From contig OZ026834.1 of NCBI GenBank assembly GCA_964023205.1, forward strand, positions 45,389,909-45,453,908: DNA of 64,000 nt. The letters are read 5' to 3'. A program made the translations under genes and the position numbers. This DNA comes from Lutraria lutraria (Eukaryota > Mollusca > Bivalvia > Venerida > Mactridae). Under the pieces are notes generated by a model. That model worked only from the letters and a program-made list of their open reading frames with translations. It had not been told where the DNA came from and searched no databases. Of the stretch, positions 47,395 through 58,900 are shown in pieces. The first letter of the stretch is position 1; each line of letters begins with the position of its first letter.

Positions 47395-50300
47395 TCACAT
47401 GTGACTAGCCACCGAATAGTCCCTACTATTTTTCATGGCGTCTTCGTAACTTGGCAACGACACTACTGACGTGCGAGGTTCAGTTTTGCCAGAAATATCA
47501 ATGTTCGAGCTCTGGACACGAATTTCCAGAGTGGAATACTCAGGCGGAGGATCAAACTTGTTCGGATCTACGTCATAATCGCACTCTTCTGACGTCATGA
47601 GCCTACTTCCGAAAAGTGCGCGCGCAATAGCAGGTATATTTTGTTCCACAGTTTCAGGGTTACGTGGATTACAAAATCGGTGTTTAATGTTGACTATACA
47701 AAAGACACCAATGGCGAGAACCAGAAGTGATGTTAGAAATACAGTTATGGCGGTTGTAGTAACAAAACTTTCTTTTTCGTCTGCTACGATGTCTTTGCAG
47801 TCCTCTGCTGACGTGTAACAAATATTGTGAGTATCTTGGCAGATCAAGTCGCTATTGATACAAATACCCTGTTGCGCATGCGTACTTGTCTCCATCATGT
47901 AATTATGCTTACACGTCTGTTCATGTACTTCACAAGATCCTTCGTGAAAGGAATAAAACAAAAGAATAAAAAAGAATGTTGTGACGTCATCTCCTGTCAC
48001 TTCGATTTTTAGCTTATTGCTCTCTGTTGTATAGGTAACGTTGTTGAAGTCGGAATGTACACATCTTGTGCTGGAAAGACGATGGCTCCCGTCTGCAAGT
48101 TGTACCCATGCATTACAGAAATAACTCAAAACATCATTCTCAAAACGTATTGTTTGGAATGATGACGTTTCTAAGAAAAAGGATCCTATTCGATGATCTT
48201 TCTCCGTTTCTATGACAACATGACACGTTTTATTATCTCTATTATTATGTGTAAAATGAAGTCTTCCAAGTGATGATGTAGAATCGATTGTTATGGTTGT
48301 ATTGCACAAATTCTCATCTGAAAAAAAAACAAGAAACTGTTAAGGACTGTATAGAAACTACAAATGTCAATCGTAACTCTCGGGCATTTCCGTTAATTAG
48401 AAGTACTCTTCCTTAGACAAACGCCGAGGAGTTCCGATTGCATAGATATTTAGTCTGGTTCCCTCCTAATATTCTTTCAACCTATCACGCAATGTCAGGG
48501 GCAGGTAATCGAGACTAAAGTAAGTATGTGTAGCTTTATTCTAAACGTTCACCGTATAATATGTCCAGTTTACTTGTGTATCAACAGTAAATATCCACAC
48601 ATCTGGTTAATAACAAATAAAAGTAAATATAATCATAGTCAACAATCATGTATGTTAAACGTAACAATACATAACTGTGAGAAATACTCAGCCGTGACCT
48701 TTGTAAGGACACTTAAACCCATCTAGTTATCTGGTATTTTTAGATCGACAGTGGACTAGTTTTACTTTCATGTTACATCCCCAAAACTATATTGCATATT
48801 ATCTGATGATGTCACAATCTCGCAGCGCTAGTGTTTTAGTAAGCCATGGTATATATGTATAGTAATGATTATAATTATGTATATACGTGAGTTAAATTGG
48901 TAGTCAAGTTTATTGTTGGGATTTGGCAGTTGTACTACATAATATAGTAGAATCTAATCTGAAATTGTTCGGATTGATAAAAATGTCTGTATTAGAGAGG
49001 TTTTCAGATACGAAAGGGTCCGGATTTTAAAGTTTTTTAGTATCAAATACGTATGTAATAAGTTAATCGGGACCAGCTTACGTGTTCGGCTTATAGAGGA
49101 TTCCGGATTAGCAAGGTTTTCAGACTAGTGAGATTCGACTGTATTCGCCATGTATAAGTAAATCTAGCTGAACTTATTAAAACTGATGTAAGACCATCTA
49201 ATCATACAATTCATCTAATTAAAGAAAGTCGTATGTGTGAATATTTTAGGGTTATACAATAACGGGATTCCATCGTATCTTAACAACCCCGCTTATAAGA
49301 TCAAGTACATTACAGTCAGTTCTGGTAATAATAACGTAATCTAACTATATATACAATGTATATAAATACGTATTTTTTCTATGAAACTTGCGACAAAACT
49401 TAAGATGAAATCACTTAAAAGGCCGGAAATAATTACTTGAAATTCCCAATCTTGTGCAGTTACTATTTAGTATGATGTCATGTGTATATTATATTGTGCT
49501 AGTGTGAACAGTGGGTTTCCGAACTGAAAATCAAAATATTTGTCGATGTTTTACACAAGAAATGCACGCTTCTTGTGTCCTTTGAAGGTTAGTAAAAAAG
49601 AACAAAAACAAAAAACTACTTTATTCAATTATAGCACACGTTTCACCTTGATTTCATCGATGGGAAATCTTAATGAATGACTTGAATGTGGTGATACGTT
49701 GAATCTACGTGAGCTGTCACACGTACACCAGCGCAAGTTATTGAACAAACTGTTTAAAGAAATAGATACGTCTCAAGGTTTAAAATGAAAAAAAAACTTT
49801 CACTGAAACATAGACAACTACAAACAGTAAAACCTGTGTAAGCGGCCACCTCCGAATAAACGCCAACCGATGACTAAAGGTCATTCTTTAAGGACAGTCA
49901 TTGATTAATTACAACAAAATTACCTCCGAATAAAGACCACTTATCAATAAAGGCCACACTTTGTTTTCCCAAAGGTGGCCGGTGTTCACAGGTTTGACTG
50001 TAATTATAAAACATTTGATCTTGTAACATAATTTCCAATGGCTAATAAAATCTGACAATTTGAATCCAGTTAAAAATTTAAAAAATGGTCAGGCCTAATT
50101 GCTGAATCAATAGTACTGGGTTAATATAATGAGGAGGTGCGATTTTAACCTTTACGAGTTTTGAACTGACAAATTCAGATTTATGTAACCTACAGATCGA
50201 TATAACTGACAAAAAGCTTTCATCAGTAAAATTGAAAATATACTTTCAATATCTCGCTCACTTAATATACATATACACATATTCGTATGATCATCATCAC

Positions 50301-50462
50301 CACCGTCTTTTAAATGTTAAAACAAATCAAAACATAATAATAATTATGATAATGGCCATACTTACATGTTTGTGTTGATTTCACGTGTCCAATTACAGCC
50401 TGGATATTAATTATCAATAAAAAACACGATACAAAATAATCAATCCTCGAATACCGAACCAT
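47395..50462 (-). CDS. CUB/LDLa-like single-pass receptor with PY motifs, paralog B
   Basis: Two coding exons: 50462-50366 (signal peptide, donor GTAAG) and 48317-47395 (acceptor TTTTTTTTTCAG), phase 1, giving 339 residues. It is the tandem paralog of the gene at 40603-44079, with the intron at the same place: T + AT makes the tyrosine of YEN here and YED there. Signal peptide is about 1-26. CUB-like cysteines are 37, 64, 100 and 118. LDLa-like cysteines are 161, 168, 185, 192, 199 and 206, with the last four spaced 7-7-7 as in paralog A. The membrane helix is about 219-241. The tail has DPPPEYSTL at 288-296 and LPSYEDAMKNS at 320-330. The ectodomain differs strongly from paralog A while tail motifs are kept. 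The likely role is a cell-surface receptor or adaptor regulated by WW-domain ubiquitin ligases; the ligand is unknown. Confidence 0.85.
48371..48440. repeat. Copy of the 46581-46645 short repeat, in the intron of paralog B
   Basis: It shares TTAGACAAACGCCGAGGA and TTCCGATTG, and aligns from TCGTAACT onward. From 48441 to 48944 the intron shows nothing else. Confidence 0.55.
48945..49143. mobile_element. Family 3 MITE (TA-CAGTCGAATCTCA end)
   Basis: The right end read inwards is TACAGTCGAATCTCACTAGT, and the left end TAGTAGAATCTAATCTGAAA is its imperfect match. Internal motifs TCCGGATTAGCAAGGTTTTC and TTAGAGAGGTTTTCAGATA recur in inverted sense. It lies in the intron of paralog B and shares the TA-CAGT start with families 1 and 2. 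Confidence 0.6.
49825..50000. mobile_element. Family 1 MITE, in intron of paralog B
   Basis: It begins CAGTAAAACCTGTGTAAGCG and ends GTGTTCACAGGTTTGACTG followed by TA. The left TA has decayed to AA. It is about 365 bp from the donor at 50365. Confidence 0.75.
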
Positions 50463-50517
50463 CTTCACACTATCTACTAGTAGATATAATTACGAATGTT
50501 CACTTTAACAGTTTCAC

Positions 50518-50534
50518 AGTATATATATATATAC
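50518..50534 (-). promoter_or_regulatory. TATA-like tract of paralog B
   Basis: The minus strand reads GTATATATATATATACTG 56-72 bp before the ATG at 50462, the same distance as the TATAAATA of paralog A. A simple TA repeat could mimic this. Confidence 0.35.
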
Positions 50535-50539
50535 ACACA

Positions 50540-52889
50540 CAAGTTAACGATTGTGGTGTACGACTTTATGTAATAGTATTTATAACGTATTGCAATCAGT
50601 TGTTTTCAGTTCGTCTAAGTTAACTTAGTTTAAATAAAAATAACTTCTAAAACACACCACATCACAACATGTGATTGTTGAATGAAAGTCACTTCGTAAT
50701 TTTTTATATATATTTTAATACATACCCTTTGAAACACAAGTCAAATACTGACAAAGGGTGGTATTTAGAAACAATATTTCATGTTTTGAAGTTTGGGAGT
50801 GTATTTATTTCAAGTGGAATATCCTGAGTCATTGGTCCTGGTAATAAAACTTTCAATTAACTTGGTTTTATCACGATATCGTTTCGTATATCAATAAGAA
50901 GAAAGTAAGTGAACCTGTCAAACTAGTATGGACTATGGATGATAAATTCATGAAATGAATAATAACGCATGCCAATTACCCTTTCAAATACTAGTGTATG
51001 TTGGTATGACCTTTTGAAGAAAAACACTTAGTTTAACACTTAAGTAGTTTTATTGTGTTTCTATTGATTTTCTTTTTGACAAAATATTGAAAGTTTTAAA
51101 CATTATCAGATTCGTCTATATCAAAATCACGCGATCTCTACGTTAATTATTACTATAACCTGACGGACACCTTATGTCAGTCAATATATACATACATTTT
51201 GTAGCTAGTATTATTTTGTTACATTTCAACCGACTGTACATAGAATTTTGTATCTTGTACCTCATGTCATTCTTATCAACGCTTAATGATTAACTTCTTC
51301 CTCCTCATTATAAGCGGCAGCAGCGGTTTCAGGAACAATACTCGTAATATCAATATCAAGGGCAGCAACTGCGTCTGTGAAACGTTTTTAAAGTTTTATC
51401 TCCAATACGATCAGCAACATCAGAAACTTCTACATAATCCAACATCAGGCGCAAAAACAGGAACTTCTACATCATCAGCGTCGTTATCATCATCACCATC
51501 ATCATTACCACCACAATCAGCATCAGTTTATTAATTTACGACCATCATCATTGTGTTTTAATGTAAAACATATGAATAAAAAGAATTTGTCAAATATATC
51601 GATTGACGATTATTAATAACTTTATTTCAACAGATAACCATGCTACATTCTATATTGTATGTATTTATACATGTATTCCAATAATTACTTGATTCAATTA
51701 ATTATATTCTATTTAGCATTTAATAATGATTTGAATGGAAATTGAACGTTCAATAAACTCGTTAGATGCACAATTATTTTAAACCATTAATTAAGTAATG
51801 ATACCATTTGTAATGAAAGGGAATGGCTATGTTTCAAGTCCAGTTGCATGCATTGAAATAAAATAAATAAAATACCTCTAATATTCTATTATTGCGCCAT
51901 GATAAAAGAAACAATTAATGCATTCCTGTCGCGGTTTAATGTTATAAAAATCACGCGTATTAAAAATGCGGTGAAAAGAAGCGCGATGTGAATTATCTTA
52001 TACAGAGTTAATTACATGTTGCTATTCATTGACTGCATCAGTAAACGGTTGCAATCAGTCATTAATTAGTACATAATGAATAACACTCAATAGATGTATT
52101 AATTATTCATAATGCCGATTAAAACTAAGTGATTACAAACGTTTTCCGTCAGAGTGCTGTCAAATTAAGGCTATCTCGGAAAACAGCTCTTTGGTGAAGT
52201 CAATCTGTTTTATAAATTAATTGTCATAATGGTTACTTAGCGAATTGAAACCTTTTTAGCTTAGATTACCAGGAATTTATCGACACCGTGGAAACGGAAT
52301 CGGTCAAAATCATGGAAATTAACGATATTAAAACGCGAACAAGGGAAATTTTCAAATGAATATTGTGTCGATAACAGACATAATAACTATTTCGTGTTAC
52401 AAGAGGGGTATAGTAATTATTTTCTAAGCTCTGTGGAGTCTCTCGAGTGAAACAATCTGCGTTGATCTCGTTTTGACGAAGCCTTTCAGTGTAACGAATA
52501 TTTGTTGTCGGTTAAATACAGATGCATAGATGAATTATATGAATAGACAATGAATTGTTAATGTTATTTAGAAGTCACATTTTCTCGCCATTTCTCGCGA
52601 TTTAATCACGAACAAGTCTAATGAGGGAGTAAAGCATTTAAAGGTTTTATGTTCAGAGATGAATGGATATGATTGGTTGCATGATATGGACACATATCAT
52701 CATGTTGTGTTTATTTCACTAACATTTATAATTGATTAAGTAAAAGCTTAAGATACAACGATTGCAGTTATTAATTAATACATTCCATGCAATTATAAAC
52801 AACAAAATTTGATTAATTATCAGCTTTTATAGACCACCTTTGAGACAAAAAGGTACGCATATCAAAGCGGTAACGTTATTAATTTGAAA
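50540..52889. other. Non-coding DNA, including an acidic-coding-like remnant
   Basis: No intact gene is found. Positions 51286-51535 are rich in CATCATCAG-type trinucleotides; on the minus strand, three successive frames give acidic or hydrophobic pieces (DDVEVPVFAPDV, VEVSDVADRIGDKTLK, VAALDIDITSIVPETAAAAY). This may be a frameshifted exon remnant or a decayed trinucleotide repeat. The rest is unique AT-rich sequence. Confidence 0.35.
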
Positions 52890-52891
52890 TA

Positions 52892-53020
52892 CAGTACACC
52901 CTCTCCAGAGCGGCCCGCTTTTGAGCAACCTCTATGCAACAATAGTATGATTTTTCCCCACTGCACGATTTACCTCTGTAAAGCAACAACCTTTCAACAA
53001 CAACATAATTTTGCTATTTA
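52892..53020. mobile_element. Family 2 MITE, right end truncated
   Basis: It begins after TA with CAGTACACCCTCTCCAGAG. The interior holds CCCACTGCACGATTTACCTC and CAACAACATAATTTTGCTAT, then the match stops. Confidence 0.65.
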
Positions 53021-53157
53021 CGTATTTCAAAATAATGTTTTTGAGAAAACACTATTTGTGAAGTCTTCTTAAAAATCGAATAAAATTCAATGTTTTCATA
53101 AATGTATATACATATTTGTATTGATTTATTGACTATTTATGTTGTTTATAAAGCTTT

Positions 53158-53239
53158 AAAAACACCATCCTTCACGTGAAACACCACTCTTTGAGTTTAA
53201 AAACACCATCCTTCACGTGAAACACCACTCTTTGAGTTT
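53158..53239 (+). repeat. Perfect 41-bp tandem duplication
   Basis: Two identical 41-bp units, each beginning AAAAACACCATCCTTCACGT. No difference is seen, so this is a recent duplication. Confidence 0.9.
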
Positions 53240-54156
53240 AATGTTAACATGATTTTGTACTTATTTACATACATGTAGACGTATTATTTAAACGTTTGGA
53301 TATTATAAGTGATGTTTTTCTATAAGTGATTTTTTAACCTTCGTCTTTTTATGAAACGTAATATTTAACAGTGTTACAGAGAATGTTGTAGAAAGTCTTT
53401 GTTTGGGGGGGGGGGGGTCTATGTCATTCCCTGGTTGCCTTTGTACACAAGAATACAGCTTAAGTATTGACTTTATGTAAATCACGCTGAGTTTTTCATT
53501 TGATATCGGGTAGCGACTAGATTAGTAATAAATATTCAATATAAAATATACTTACTCAGTTATTGTGAGTCTGTAAATCTATAAATACCAAGTTTTGATG
53601 ATATAATTTATTATATTTCTAAGCAATGATTATAACGTAAACCTCACGTTGTCATACAAATTAGTTTTCGTTCGAGTACGAACACCATTGTAATTGAACG
53701 TTCGTGCCGCACGCAAGCTGCATGTAACTAGCGCATTGGTGGCCAATTGCTCGAGAAATTTAATAAATCATTCTACAAATACGAGCTAATACGGTACCAA
53801 ATTTGTATTGAAAAATTGTATGAAGTTAGCACTTTTGTGGAAAAGTGGTTATAATGCAGACAAATTTGGTTTCCGGGAGACAAAAAGTGTACGGGCAAAT
53901 TTTCAATTCATGTAATTATTTTTATTGAAGGGGTACTGGATAACTTCGCGTGTTGAGCTTGAATGTTCAGATAATTATAACTCAATTTGTTTAAAGTTGA
54001 ATGTTGCACATGCAATCGCCAAGATGAGCAAATAAGGATACTAATGAAATATTCTGTTTTCTAAATTGGTGATAAAGAAAATGGTTTGAAAGTAGAAACA
54101 CAACGTATGTGAATAACGCAGCTTTACTATTGCTAGTGTTAGCATACTTACATAGC
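53240..54156. other. Non-coding DNA with a 13-G run
   Basis: No gene is seen. A run of 13 G occurs at 53405-53417. Confidence 0.4.
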
Positions 54157-54330
54157 AAGTACAACAACACCAAAACAACACCTACATCAACAACAAACAA
54201 CACAAGAAGCAGTAGCAACAACGACAACAACAACAAAACATAATGCGAAGCAGAGGAACAACGAAACAACACGAGCAGCGGCAACAACAACAACAAAACA
54301 GCATCTACGACATCAACATCTACAACAGTA
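54157..54330 (+). repeat. Imperfect (CAA)n/(CAN)n low-complexity tract
   Basis: CAACAACA runs are broken by CATC, GCAGCGG and AAAACA units over about 175 bp. The 133-codon minus frame, full of leucine and valine, is an artefact of this repeat. Confidence 0.8.
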
Positions 54331-55299
54331 TGTTCATGATCGTATTTTAAAAAAATTCTAAATCCATAATTAAAAAAAAAAGTTGTATACAAAGCATAAT
54401 GATTTTAGTGATTTAACAGCGAAGGATCCAAATTAATTACCATTCAGTAATGTACAATGGGTCTTCTTCGAGACAAGAACCATTTTATGGTTTCTTTGAG
54501 TGTGAGACGATTCCTTTGTGAATTAAATCTCGTCTTGCCAATTAAGTCTTTCATAGAATACAATATACCGAACATTTTTTACCGCGTACACTTCGTGTCG
54601 CTTTCAAATATAAAAAAATGTATGTAATTTCATATAACTTTAGATATCGTCTTGTTCATATCATTTTATAAATATCCTGCTAGCTGTACTGATTAATGAT
54701 CACTAGAATGCATGAAACATGCATGAAGTTAATTGGAATGTAAAATGTTTGCTTGTAATCTCATCGTGTGTATTCATTTTTATACATGTAGAGTTTCATC
54801 ACATATATAACACAACATATACTGTCTCGTACATGTAAAACAGTCAAACATGTAAACGAAGGCCATAAAATATGTCCACATGTTATTACTATATGATTAC
54901 AGTTAGTGTTAAACATATACCACCGAATTGAATTAATTAATTTGTTTCAGTAATCAAGACTTACAACTTTAATATTGTACATTGAACGATTCATGTCGCT
55001 TAATTTGTTTAGGATATCCGTATTGTACAACTGGGATTTAATTACGACACGTGACATGTCGCGAATTACCGGACGTTAAATATTGCGTAATATCGTTAAA
55101 TTAGATAAAATTAATAAAAAAAAACGAAGTCCGATTAGGTAACAATACAACTTGTTAGTGTTTATACTACATCTATATGGTTAATAAGATTTTACCGAAC
55201 AATCTAAACTTTCTTTGATCTTAAACGTACCAACATAAAAAATATGACTCCATTTTTGTACGCGTCATTACAAAGATTGTGTAATACTTTACGCAGTTG
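54331..55299. other. Non-coding DNA
   Basis: No gene, RNA or repeat is recognised; AT-rich unique sequence. Confidence 0.35.
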
Positions 55300-55430
55300 G
55301 GTTTGGAGCACATAAAAGGCGTGCCTGAATTGTCGAAACGCGGAGCTCAGAATCGAACCAGCGATCTTCCGCGTAGTAGTCAAGCGCGTTGTCATTAGAC
55401 CACCTATACGGGTTGTAACACCTATCACCC
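55300..55430 (-). mobile_element. tRNA-derived SINE head
   Basis: The minus strand reads ATAGGTGGTCTAATGACAAC (A box region) and GATCGCTGGTTCGATTCTGA (B box). The acceptor stem does not close, so it is a SINE head or tRNA pseudogene rather than a working tRNA. Confidence 0.5.
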
Positions 55431-55934
55431 CTGATACCGAGGAATAACCGTTGAATTTTAACGTCTTACGTGAATGCTACATACTATTAAACACTTACGT
55501 GTTTGGTAAAATAAATAACACATTAACCATTATAAAAGTTATATCCAGCGTATTAATTTTCACAATAAAATCATTCATCACGTGACCAAATCAATGACGT
55601 AAATCATGACTTCTATGAAAGACTTTGAACATTTTATTCCCAGTTGCACATATTGCTATCTTTTTCAAATTTCTGAATGTTAACACGAATTCTACCGTTA
55701 TAATTACTCATGTTTCTGTATCAAGAAATCACATTTTTGTTTCTGAACATGATATTTTTTTCATCATTTTGAATCAATCTTACCAAAAACAGATCTTGAC
55801 GATTAAGTTAATCTAATACATGAACTATTCGTTTTTATGAATACATTTCATCTGTTGAGTAACAAGTTCCTTGAGTTCTCATCAAGTCGTTTCAAAATTC
55901 TAATTACGTGCTTTTAAAGCGTCAAAAACCCAAC

Positions 55935-55944
55935 TCTCGCGAGA
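55935..55944. promoter_or_regulatory. TCTCGCGAGA palindrome
   Basis: This exact 10-bp palindrome is the BANP-bound CGCG element of CpG-island promoters in vertebrates. No gene start is recognised nearby, so it could be chance. Confidence 0.25.
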
Positions 55945-58900
55945 TTTGAACAAAACGTGATTTTTCTCTTTTTCCGTGATTTATTATTTTTTGTAACGTG
56001 CGATTAGAATAATAATGGAGTCTGACTTTTGTATTTAGTTACAGCAATTAACAATATCAAATAGCTTTATCTACAATGTTTATTGTTGCGCAGAAAAGTG
56101 TTGTTCAAGGAAATATGTGTACACCTAGATTGTTTGTTTACATAACTATCAGTCTAATGGATGGTAAACACACCTGATAAATAGCTTTGAGGAGAACATT
56201 AATGTGTTAGTTAGAAGCTAATTGAAACGTATTCACGCACTAATTGCAACTCTCAAATTGCGGATGATGACTTTTTTCAAATAATCAAGTGCTTGGATTA
56301 TCATATTGGATATTTAATATCAATGCAAACGCAAGTCTGACGCGACCTTGCATTAAAAAGAATACGAGAATTATTCTCAGAGATATTGTTTACACAGAAT
56401 ATTCCATGCTCGTTAAACTCCATAATTTGTCTTCTGTCTGAAAAAAAATGGAACAATGTTTCTGTATAATCGGTCCAAGTGTTTCAAATGAAATGACGAA
56501 GATCCAGAGTGGGTTGATTCGAATAATATCAGCTGGTATCGAATCAGGAAGTAACGCGTGTACTTATATACTTGTATAATCCGGAAACGGGCATGTAAAC
56601 AAAACACTACAAATGGTTTATTGCATTTATAAGAATATATCCATTTTACAGCAAATATAGATACGTTTATGATGACACAATGAATGACATACAGTAGAGC
56701 AATATTTACAAAAATACAAATAAATACATGTTCTTGTAATTTCGCGCAATATTTGCATGATCTAGGTATTAAAACAAATAAAAACTTTGTGTTACAAGTT
56801 GATTCAGTAACTAAATCAATATGTGTCATAATTTGTCATACTGCGTGCGATGCTTGTATCTTTAAATAAAGTCTGAGATAAGTAATATACTAGTCTTTTG
56901 TGAAACTTACAATTATTCAAAAAAAAAAAAAAAAAAAAAAAATCAGAGATGAACAAAAGAACGTAAAGTCGAGCGTTATGACTGCCGAACTCTATCTAGC
57001 AAGTTTATGTATAAATTTTGTTCAGTTAGAGCAATAGCACGAGTAATCAGTATGCTAATCCACACGGTGTGAATATTCAGGACAATTTGAATATTGTTTT
57101 ACATTTCAAACATGCACCTGTTTCCGGTCAGTCTAGCAGGTCTGTTAAAAAATCACCCATTTAGTAACATGCAGGTAATGGGTTCCATTAAAACATGGAA
57201 TTCCATTAGGTTATTAATTTTTGATGGGGCAATAAAAAGGAACCATACAAAACACTTAATAAATTAAAATCAACTAATATTTGACAGGTTTACAATAGGA
57301 CTTGGCGTGGTGTCGTCAAAATTGCGAGCCTTACTTTTACAAAAACACCTGACGGATGTTAAAAGCTCGGAAAACTTTCTCCCTGTACGCAACATATTTA
57401 AAGCGATGCTGTGGTCTGTAGAAATCACGACAGGCGATGAGCTACCAATTTATATTCATACGCTACGCATTGATTAACCAATTGTAATTATAAAAGCTAA
57501 GCACATTACAAATTAATGAAATAATTGCGAGTTATTCAGACTTAATACCCCGAGATGTGTAGTGAATGACTGATTAACGCTATGCTATGATACCTTCAAT
57601 TACCAATAGGACTGATTCTATTCAATCAGGGAAGATTTTATGTGATGGTACTTGAAAGCATTGTACATGAACGTCATTCTTGTGGAACGAAACGAAAAAT
57701 TGTCTTTTCGTAGGTCCAGTCGTCTTCAGTCTCCTCGGACCGTATGAATTAAAACATGGAGTGGAAACTGTTTGATATAGTGAAGTGACTCTAAGTTAAT
57801 GCGTATAGACGAGAATTAATAAAATATTTAACAGGGGCCGATAACAAGCCTATTACACATGTTTAGGGTCAAAGTAATGTAACATAATTAATGCTTATTT
57901 TCTATAGAACACCTGAAGAGTGCGATGTAATCAACTGTAACATCGTCAGATAACGAACGCATATACCTGATTAGAGTTCTTCTATCATCGTGAAAATAGG
58001 GGCTGCGCTGATAACAGGTGAGCATTGGAAATATAAGGGTCTAGGAGTCAGCGAATCTTATTTCACAGGATTCGGTTAAATTGGCGCAGGCTTGTCATAT
58101 GTCGAATGTCCGTGGAAACTTTTGATAAAACATTTGAAAATAATTCATTGCCTTGGGAAGGTGATACAAAACGCACCGGGACCTTTTAGCAAAGATCCCC
58201 GATAGAATTAAGTTAACTAGATAGGGGCCCACGGGCTTTCGGGGTACATACTGCGAAACTAATCCAATGCTACTACGTAGGAGTACTCTGCATTGTTTTG
58301 TAGCACTAATTATGAGGACTGCAGGCTCTTGCTAATCAAACAACTAGGGCAAGTAATTGCTAATTGCATACACTGAAAACAATTAGATATATATACTTTA
58401 CCTTATAAATTGTAATTAATACTTAAAGGATGATAGGCATGGACGATAAACGTTGATGAAAGTTTTCGCCAAAGAAATATTTGTAATAAACTTAATTCTC
58501 TACATCAGTCATTATGACTTCTATGGATCTGTAGGGGCTTCCACGAGGCCTCGTGATCCCCGAGTGGTTTGTTCCACTGTAATAGATCGTCATAGCATCA
58601 AACATTTCATTATTTTAGCATCGATGGAAATTGATTAACTGAAAATCATAACAGCCAATATATACCTCAGTAATGAAACAGATAATGATTTTCTCAATAA
58701 AACAACAAATGCTAGATCATTTAATTAATTGTTTCAAAAATCACATCACTTAATAGACGTAATAAAATATCGATAATTCTGCCGAGTGATTCTGACATAA
58801 AAGCAATAGTTGCTATCACTGTGGAAAATAAATAATTAAGAATTGATACATTCTGAATAAAAGTTTGGCGTCTGGGGATTGCAATTAATAACTTTTAATT

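Noticed and set aside
53991..54392. 133-codon minus frame rich in Leu and Val
   Set aside because: It is produced by the interrupted CAA repeat and has no other protein-like feature.
55300..55430. Functional tRNA gene
   Set aside because: A and B boxes are present but the acceptor and anticodon stems do not pair; the body continues as a SINE. The same applies to the other tRNA-like heads in the window.
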